A stretch of 64,000 bases of DNA, taken from Dongia_A sp035695765. GTDB taxonomy: Bacteria > Pseudomonadota > Alphaproteobacteria > Dongiales > Dongiaceae. The notes below the pieces were generated by a model. That model saw nothing but the letters and a program-made list of their open reading frames with translations, was not told the origin of the DNA and did no database searches. A program made the translations under genes and the position numbers. The stretch lies in assembly GCA_035695765.1 (NCBI GenBank), contig DASRRI010000131.1, positions 1-64,000 on the forward strand, in the 5' to 3' direction. Within the stretch, counting starts at the first letter, position 1; each line of letters opens with the position of its first letter. Of this stretch, positions 58,991 to 64,000 are shown one piece after another.

Positions 58991-60385
58991 TCATCCGCCA
59001 CCGAAAAAGCCGCTGGCAGAGATCGGCGCAGGATGAGTCTTGCCGCCCCAGATGATGATTGGCCGCAGCCAGGCAAGCTCCGCCTTGTCGTCGTAATGGA
59101 TCGCGCCATCCTCAGCCATCGAAACCCCGAGGCGTTTCCACAGCTGACCAAGGTCCATGGCAGAGCCTTTCTCGATATGCTGTTTGGCGAGCGGCGCGAT
59201 CACGGTCTTGCCGAGCAGCGCGTCGCAGCGATCGAGGAACTTCATGGTCGGCCATTTCACCGTGACGTCGCCGCCCTCCGCCAACACAGTGCGTAGGCAA
59301 TCGCTAAAGCCGATCCTGCCGCCGCTTGCTTTCAAGGATTCGATCTCCGCCATCAGCACGAACAAGGCACCGCCCCAATAAATTCCCCCGCGTCCGGCAT
59401 TCTCCAGCCCGATATCGGTCATCGCGGGCATGCCACGCGGCATCGACGATATCCACTCGCGCCAGACGTCGTCTTCGGATTTCCAGCCGGCACGGGTGCG
59501 CAGCACCGGCTCATAGAAGGTCGCGAAGCCCTCATTCAACCAGGCGCCGGTATCGCGCATCAAGGGCGAGCCGAGATGGATGAATTCATGCACCAGCACC
59601 CAATCGTCATAGAGTTCCTGGTTCGTCGCCTGCTGCCCGACCAGAACTGTGACCGCGGCGCCGCCGAGCGACAGCACGCGCCCGAAAGGAACGCCACCGC
59701 GTGAGCTTGGGATCAGGATCACCAACCCGCCTTTGGCCGGCGAGCGGGCCCAGAAACGGCGATTGCCGTCCGCCACCGCCGAGACCCACGCCGTCAGCTG
59801 CTCCGGCGCGACCTTGGTTGCATTCCGTGGGACGGCCAGTGTCAGCTCCGGATCGCCTGGAACAACCGTTCCGTTGATGTCGCCGATGAGGAGGGGACCG
59901 ACTTCGTCCAACCGCAGCAGCGGCACTTCGAAATAGCCGTCCTTGTCCGGTCGCAAAGCGGTCAGGCAATTGCCACCCGCGGCGAACTTGATACGAAAGC
60001 GCAGCGTGACCGCGCGTTCGGTGTCGGGCAAGGGCAGCAGGAAGCCGGGCGTCACCAGCACCGCGTCGCCGTATGTCATCGCCGATCCCATATCGTCTTC
60101 GGTCTTCGCGAAGGCGCCGAGGTCGTAGGTGAAATGCCCCTTGCCGCCGCTATAGCCCTTAGGATCGGTCGACCAGTGGTCGCGATTGCCGAGCGCGGTG
60201 AACTTGGCGATCTCGAGAGCGGGATCGCAGGCGACGGAAATGTCCAGCTTGCCGCCATGCGGATCGAGCACAGTGACGTCATAATTGCAGGTCGGATCGT
60301 CGGCCCGCGCGTGCGCAGGCCAGGCGAGCAGGATCGCCGCAAATGCCAGCGCGGGGACGCTACGCGGCGGAGCCGAGCCCATCAT
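58991..60385 (-). CDS. exported M61-like metallopeptidase in the bufferin operon
   Basis: A 464-residue protein with a signal peptide (VPALAFAAILLAWPAHA). DDWVLVHEFIHLGSPLMRDT with GAWLNEGFATFYEP is a gluzincin-type site: HExxH and a downstream Glu in NEGFA. The spacing is 14 residues, shorter than the 18 usual for M1. The protein resembles M61 glycyl-aminopeptidase-like proteins and ends SASGFFGGG. It overlaps the upstream BufC-like stop by 26 bases and ends four bases before the next BufB-like gene, so it is embedded in the operon. Processing of the bufferin or its leader is an inference. Confidence 0.7.
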   Translation of the reverse strand: MMGSAPPRSVPALAFAAILLAWPAHARADDPTCNYDVTVLDPHGGKLDISVACDPALEIAKFTALGNRDHWSTDPKGYSGGKGHFTYDLGAFAKTEDDMGSAMTYGDAVLVTPGFLLPLPDTERAVTLRFRIKFAAGGNCLTALRPDKDGYFEVPLLRLDEVGPLLIGDINGTVVPGDPELTLAVPRNATKVAPEQLTAWVSAVADGNRRFWARSPAKGGLVILIPSSRGGVPFGRVLSLGGAAVTVLVGQQATNQELYDDWVLVHEFIHLGSPLMRDTGAWLNEGFATFYEPVLRTRAGWKSEDDVWREWISSMPRGMPAMTDIGLENAGRGGIYWGGALFVLMAEIESLKASGGRIGFSDCLRTVLAEGGDVTVKWPTMKFLDRCDALLGKTVIAPLAKQHIEKGSAMDLGQLWKRLGVSMAEDGAIHYDDKAELAWLRPIIIWGGKTHPAPISASGFFGGG

Positions 60386-61157
60386 GTCCGACCGCCGCGA
60401 CAATGCCCCATTCGAGCCAGCCCTGCAAGATCTGCGCGGCGCGCAGCGGTGCGGCGTCCGGATCGACCTGCTGCGCCACCAGCTCGCACAGGTCGCCGAA
60501 GGTGGCGCCATCCTGCATCGCTTGCAGCGCCGCATGTTCCAGCAGGTCGATGGCGCGGAACTTCACGTCGAATTCGATGCGCCAGACCATGATGGCGCGC
60601 GCGCATCGTGCCGCTTGGTCGAGCGCGATGTCGGAATTCTCCAGCAATGCTGGCCGCGCCTCGTCCACCGGCGTCGATATGCAAAACGCATCCAGGGTGG
60701 GATGGAACTGGAGCCGCACGCTGCCCCAGAATTCCGGCGGCACGCCAGCGAGATCGGCAAGGCCCGCCGCCGGCGCGTCTGCCGCGTCAAACGCGAACGC
60801 CAGTGCCCAGTCGAAACGCGCCATGTCCGTGAACCACGGATCGTCGCGGTACGGTGCTTCCTGTGCCAGGAATTCTGCCAGTCTCCGGCCGGCCCAGCGG
60901 ATCGAGGGATGTTGCGATGGGTATCTGGCGATATAGGCACGCGCCATCCGGCCGAATGCTTCATCCCCCATGAGCGCTTTCAAGCCGGGGAAATCATTGC
61001 CAAGCGCTTCGACCAGGCGCGCCCAATAGGCGTTGCGATAGACCCCGAACATCGTTTCGGCGTTCTCGCGGGCGTTGCCGCGGACCTCACACAGAATGTC
61101 CGCCGATCGCCCGAGCAACCCGCTCTGAAACGATTGTTCGATGCGCGGCAGGTCCAT
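60360..61157 (-). CDS. bufC2: BufC/HvfC-like MNIO partner protein (DUF2063), first pair
   Basis: A 265-residue protein. RIEQSFQSGLLGRSADILCE and FGVYRNAYWARLVEALGNDF, then PGLKALMGDEAFGRMARAYI, form the DUF2063 N-terminal domain; the C-terminal part (FGDLCELVAQQVDPDAAPLR) resembles the winged-helix-like precursor-binding end. Its ATG overlaps the bufB2 stop (TGATG). It should deliver the BufA2 precursor to BufB2. It shares only the general fold pattern with the other BufC-like gene. Confidence 0.88.
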   Translation of the reverse strand: MDLPRIEQSFQSGLLGRSADILCEVRGNARENAETMFGVYRNAYWARLVEALGNDFPGLKALMGDEAFGRMARAYIARYPSQHPSIRWAGRRLAEFLAQEAPYRDDPWFTDMARFDWALAFAFDAADAPAAGLADLAGVPPEFWGSVRLQFHPTLDAFCISTPVDEARPALLENSDIALDQAARCARAIMVWRIEFDVKFRAIDLLEHAALQAMQDGATFGDLCELVAQQVDPDAAPLRAAQILQGWLEWGIVAAVGHDGLGSAA

Positions 61158-62005
61158 CACGCCACCTGCGCCGGCTGCTTCAGCGCCGCCGCGGCGACCT
61201 TGCGCGCGTGCCCCAGCTCCGCGATCAGATCTTCGAGTGGCGGGATCTTGTCGTCGCGCTCGATCATGGTCGCGACCGGCCCCAGCCGCCGGATGGCATA
61301 GGCGTAGAGCTGCCATACATCCTCGACGACCGGATGATCGTGGGTGTCGATGATGTAGGTCCTGTTGTGCTCGTGTCCGGCGAGGTGAATGTAGGCGACG
61401 GACTCTTGCGGGATCGCGTCGATATAGTCGGTCGCGCGGAAACCGTGGTTGAAGGCGCTGACGTAGATATTGTTGACGTCGAGCAGCAGCTTGCAGCCGG
61501 TGCGGCGTGCGATCTCCCGCAGGAACTCCCATTCCGGGATCGCGTCCTGCGCGAAGGTCACATAGGTCGAGGCATTCTCCAGCGCGATGGCGCGGCCGAG
61601 ATACGACTGCACCTGATCGACGCGCCCACACAAGTGCGCCAAGGCCTCCTCGGTCAGGGGCAAAGGCAGCAGATCGTGCATGTTGAGGCCGGCGACGCCG
61701 GTCCAGCACAGATGGTCGGAGATGATCGCCGGCTGTACCCGCTCGGCCAGCGCCTTAAGGCGCGCGAGGTAGTCGATATTCAGCGGATCGGTCGAGCCAA
61801 TGGACAGGGATACGCCATGCATCACCATGGGAAAACGTTCACGAATCGCCATCAGCTTGGCGAGCGGCCGTCCACCATCCACCATGTAGTTCTCGGACAG
61901 GATCTCGAACCAGTCGATGTCCGGCGTGCCGTCGAGGATCGCCGGATAGTGCTGGGGCCGGAGGCCGAGCCCGAAACCGAGTTGCGTGACTGCGCGCCCT
62001 GTCAT
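61157..62005 (-). CDS. bufB2: BufB MNIO enzyme (DUF692), first pair
   Basis: A 282-residue MNIO. LGFGLGLRPQHYPAIL opens the barrel; ILSENYMVDGG, MVMHGVSLSIGSTDPL, SDHLCWTG, ALENASTYVTFA, KLLLDVNNIYVSAFNHG and YIHLAGHEHN carry the metal ligands. In bufferin systems BufB turns cysteines of BufA into thiooxazole-type rings that bind copper. I use ATG 62005 because a terminator-like hairpin lies at 62038-62065, inside a possible longer frame starting at 62050. The stop overlaps bufC2. Confidence 0.92.
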   Translation of the reverse strand: MTGRAVTQLGFGLGLRPQHYPAILDGTPDIDWFEILSENYMVDGGRPLAKLMAIRERFPMVMHGVSLSIGSTDPLNIDYLARLKALAERVQPAIISDHLCWTGVAGLNMHDLLPLPLTEEALAHLCGRVDQVQSYLGRAIALENASTYVTFAQDAIPEWEFLREIARRTGCKLLLDVNNIYVSAFNHGFRATDYIDAIPQESVAYIHLAGHEHNRTYIIDTHDHPVVEDVWQLYAYAIRRLGPVATMIERDDKIPPLEDLIAELGHARKVAAAALKQPAQVA

Positions 62006-62019
62006 GCTGCGACGCCTGA

Positions 62020-62066
62020 GGACAGAGAGAAAGAAACGGGCGCCGGCCATCGCCAGCCAGCGCCCG
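62020..62066 (-). promoter_or_regulatory. terminator-like hairpin between bufA2 and bufB2, probable attenuator
   Basis: On the minus strand GGGCGC (62065-62060) pairs with GCGCCC (62043-62038), extended by an inner GGC/GCC stem. The pyrimidine-rich run GTTTCTTTCTCTC follows at once. It ends about 15 bases before bufB2. Partial termination here would give more precursor than enzyme message. Confidence 0.6.
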
Positions 62067-62086
62067 CCGATCCTAGCAGAACTCGA

Positions 62087-62353
62087 TCAGCCGTTGATCA
62101 CGGTGCCGCCGGCCGCGGTGCAGGCTTCCGCGCTGGATTGCTCGACCCAGCCCTGGCCCTTGCACGCATTCTGGCCCTTGCAGGAATTGCTGGCGGACTT
62201 GCAGGCGCTCTGGCCTTTGCAGGCGTTGATACCGGCGCAATGGACGCTGGCGGCGCTGGCCGGGCCGCTGGCCAAGCTGACGGCTCCACCCAACAACATG
62301 GCTGCGGCGGTGGCTGCGAGCGTGGCGCCGGTGATCTTGCGAATCGAAGTCAT
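62087..62353 (-). CDS. bufA2: bufferin-type copper-binding RiPP precursor (BufA2, DUF2282)
   Basis: An 88-residue protein. A Sec-type signal peptide (GATLAATAAAMLLGGAVSLA, cleavage near ASA) precedes a core with six cysteines in a repeating frame: VHCAGINACKGQSACK, NSCKGQNACKGQGW and EACTAAGG. This is the DUF2282 pattern (CxGxNxCKGxxxC). Bufferins are exported after cysteine modification by BufB-BufC and bind copper in the periplasm. It is the first gene of the operon, with a GGAG site and a dyad upstream. Confidence 0.92.
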   Translation of the reverse strand: MTSIRKITGATLAATAAAMLLGGAVSLASGPASAASVHCAGINACKGQSACKSASNSCKGQNACKGQGWVEQSSAEACTAAGGTVING

Positions 62354-62391
62354 GGAACTTCTCCTGAGTTCAGGGTTTTCGGTCTCTCGCA

Positions 62392-62409
62392 GCTACCGGA
62401 GACGGTAGC
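62392..62409. promoter_or_regulatory. perfect dyad in the bufA2 promoter region
   Basis: GCTACCG at 62392-62398 pairs with CGGTAGC at 62403-62409, 39 bases upstream of the bufA2 start. It may be an operator or overlap an ECF promoter. Caulobacter bufferin genes are controlled by an ECF sigma factor, but I cannot match its boxes with confidence here. Confidence 0.4.
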
Positions 62410-62578
62410 GTTTCCAGTGCGGGGGGCTAAATCACCTTTGTGTGAAAAAGTTAACAGCTGGACGGTTGTACACCCGGATGGCGGACTGTATGTCGCGCTG
62501 ATGACCCGCTATATGTAGCCCATCCACAATTGGGACAGAGAAGCTGCCTTATAGGCGGGCCCGGAGTTGCGAACGTAC

Positions 62579-63373
62579 ATGAATCATCTCGACCGGCTGG
62601 AAGCGCAGAGTGTCTACATCCTACGCGAAGCCTTCAACCGCATCGACAAGCTTGCCATGCTCTGGTCCCTGGGCAAGGACAGCAATGTCATGGTGTGGCT
62701 GGCCAAGAAGGCGTTCTTCGGCCACGTGCCGTTCCCGGTGATGCACATCGACACCGAGCGGAAATTTCCCGAGATGTATGCCTTCCGCGACCGCTATGTA
62801 GCGGAGTGGAAGCTGAACCTGATCGCGGACAAATGTCCGCCGGTCGAACAGGTTGACCAGACCCTGCCGCCCGCTGCGCGATCAGCGGCACGCAAGACCC
62901 TCGGCCTTAGGAACGCGATCGAGCGCTACGGCTTCAACGGCATCATCGCTGGCATCCGGCGCGACGAGGAGGCGGTGCGGTCCAAGGAGCGCGTGTTCAG
63001 CCCGCGCGGCGAAAGCGGGCAGTGGGATTTCCGCGACCAGCCGCCGGAGTTCTGGGACTATTTCAACACCGACCTGCCGGCCGGCACGCATCTGCGTGTC
63101 CATCCGCTGCTGCATTGGACCGAGATGGATATCTGGCGCTACATCGCGCGCGAGAGGATCCCTGTAGTCGAGCTCTATTTCGCCAAGAACGGCAAGCGCT
63201 ACCGGTCGCTCGGCGACCGCGACATCACCTTTCCGATCGATAGCGTCGCCAACACGGTCGAGGAGATCATCATCGAGCTGGAGCAGACGCGCGCGCCGGA
63301 ACGTGCCGGCCGCGCCATGGACCGCGAGACCGAGGATGCATTCGAACGGCTGCGCGCCGCGGGTTATATGTGA
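62579..63373 (+). CDS. cysD: sulfate adenylyltransferase subunit 2
   Basis: A 264-residue ATP-sulfurylase subunit. NHLDRLEAQSVYILREAFNR opens it, the PP-loop is LWSLGKDSNVM, and IIAGIRRDEEAVRSKERVFS with HPLLHWTEMDIWRYI are diagnostic of CysD. It forms APS from sulfate and ATP, driven by GTP hydrolysis in CysN. ATG at 62579 follows CCGGAG; an upstream TTG at 62567 is less likely. It is followed nine bases later by cysN. Confidence 0.95.
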   Translation: MNHLDRLEAQSVYILREAFNRIDKLAMLWSLGKDSNVMVWLAKKAFFGHVPFPVMHIDTERKFPEMYAFRDRYVAEWKLNLIADKCPPVEQVDQTLPPAARSAARKTLGLRNAIERYGFNGIIAGIRRDEEAVRSKERVFSPRGESGQWDFRDQPPEFWDYFNTDLPAGTHLRVHPLLHWTEMDIWRYIARERIPVVELYFAKNGKRYRSLGDRDITFPIDSVANTVEEIIIELEQTRAPERAGRAMDRETEDAFERLRAAGYM

Positions 63374-63382
63374 GCGCACGCC

Positions 63383-64000
63383 ATGAGCACTGAACGCGAC
63401 CTCATGCGCATCGTGATCGTCGGCCACGTCGACCATGGCAAGTCGACCCTCGTCGGCCGCCTGTTCCACGACACCGGCTCGCTGCCGGACGGCAAGCTGG
63501 AGCAGATCAAGGCGATGTGCGAGCGGCGTGGCATGCCGTTCGAATGGGCGTTCCTGATGGATGCCTTCCAATCGGAACGCGACCAGGGCATCACCATCGA
63601 CACCGCCCAGATCTGGTTCAAGACGCCGAAGCGCGACTACACCATCATCGATGCGCCCGGCCACCGCGAATTCATCAAGAACATGATCACCGGTGCCTCG
63701 AGCGCCGAAGCCGCGATCATGCTGATCGACGCCAGCCAAGGCGTGCAGCAGCAGTCGCGCAGCCACGCGTTCCTGCTGAACCTGCTCGGCATCCGGCAGA
63801 TCATCGTCGTGGTCAACAAGATGGACCTGGCCGGCTGCGCCGAGGCGACGTTCGCTGCCATCAAGGCGGAATATGTCCGCTATCTCGAGGTGATCGGCAT
63901 CGTACCGAACTTCGTCATTCCGGCGGTGGCGCGCGATGGCGACAATCTGGTCCATCGCTCGGAGCGCATGCGCTGGTACGACGATGCGACGCTGGTCGCT
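63383..64000 (+). CDS. cysN: sulfate adenylyltransferase subunit 1 (partial, cut by window end)
   Basis: The first 206 codons of an EF-Tu-like GTPase. The P-loop is VGHVDHGKSTLVGRLFHDTG, ERDQGITIDTAQIWF is switch I, DAPGHREFIKNM is the G3 motif and VVNKMDLAG the G4 motif. Together with CysD it drives APS formation by GTP hydrolysis. Whether an APS kinase (CysC) domain is fused at the C-terminus cannot be seen here. Confidence 0.93.
   Translation, partial: MSTERDLMRIVIVGHVDHGKSTLVGRLFHDTGSLPDGKLEQIKAMCERRGMPFEWAFLMDAFQSERDQGITIDTAQIWFKTPKRDYTIIDAPGHREFIKNMITGASSAEAAIMLIDASQGVQQQSRSHAFLLNLLGIRQIIVVVNKMDLAGCAEATFAAIKAEYVRYLEVIGIVPNFVIPAVARDGDNLVHRSERMRWYDDATLVA

Noticed and set aside
1..64000. 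CRISPR array, rRNA operon, prophage or secondary metabolite megasynthase
   Set aside because: No regularly spaced repeats, rRNA sequence, phage structural genes or NRPS/PKS modules are visible. The holin-like gene at 50521 is a YqjE-type stress protein.

Overview
The window is GC-rich, densely packed alphaproteobacterial chromosome. The mix of a complete general stress response locus (PhyR, NepR, EcfG-type sigma factor, HisKA_2 kinase), DUF465, dodecin, DUF3108, a fused PutA and the GatCAB order fits Rhodospirillales or a close relative. That placement is inferred from gene content only; no rRNA is present.

Layout. 1-5.8 kb is a decayed accessory region. It holds a fragment of a putrescine-binding protein joined to an IS1182 remnant, a methyltransferase, sulfotransferase pieces plus one intact sulfotransferase, and an IS21 remnant abutting a frameshifted ISL3 transposase. 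It ends at a tRNA-Val(CAC). 6-18.8 kb is core metabolism: DUF3108 protein, gph, glmU-glmS, a beta-propeller protein, a PAS-like membrane protein, two secreted paralogues, an Lrp regulator with a LysE exporter, and gatC-gatA-gatB. 18.8-21.9 kb looks like an insertion: one large secreted protein with a zinc-peptidase motif, followed by a chimeric scrap made of a second gatB 3' end and a second alpha/beta hydrolase 3' end. 22-41 kb is again mostly core: chemoreceptor, haloacetate-dehalogenase-like hydrolase, putA, VapBC-like pair, purE-purK, a GGDEF protein, a PAS protein, DUF465, pyrC, a thiolase, an AcuI-like reductase, an exported PIMT with a spermidine-synthase-like membrane protein, and an S24-type repressor.

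41.4-55.8 kb is a stress island. It carries dodecin, LpxR-like protein, galU, a Lon-like protease, two NepR-like anti-sigma factors, two EcfG-type sigma factors, PhyR, a HisKA_2 kinase, and many small stress proteins (PRC-barrel, YqjD/YqjE-like, CsbD, DUF3309, DUF1328-like). I found six sites matching the EcfG promoter pattern GGAAC-N16/17-(G/T)GTT in front of genes here. One is a palindrome that reads as a promoter both ways between phyR and nepR.

55.8-62.4 kb holds a LysR regulator, a tautomerase and a minus-strand operon for a bufferin-type copper-binding RiPP: precursor (BufA2/DUF2282), MNIO enzyme (BufB) and partner (BufC). An M61-like peptidase gene and a second BufB-BufC pair follow in the same operon. 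A hairpin between the precursor and the first enzyme may set their ratio. The window closes with cysD and the start of cysN.
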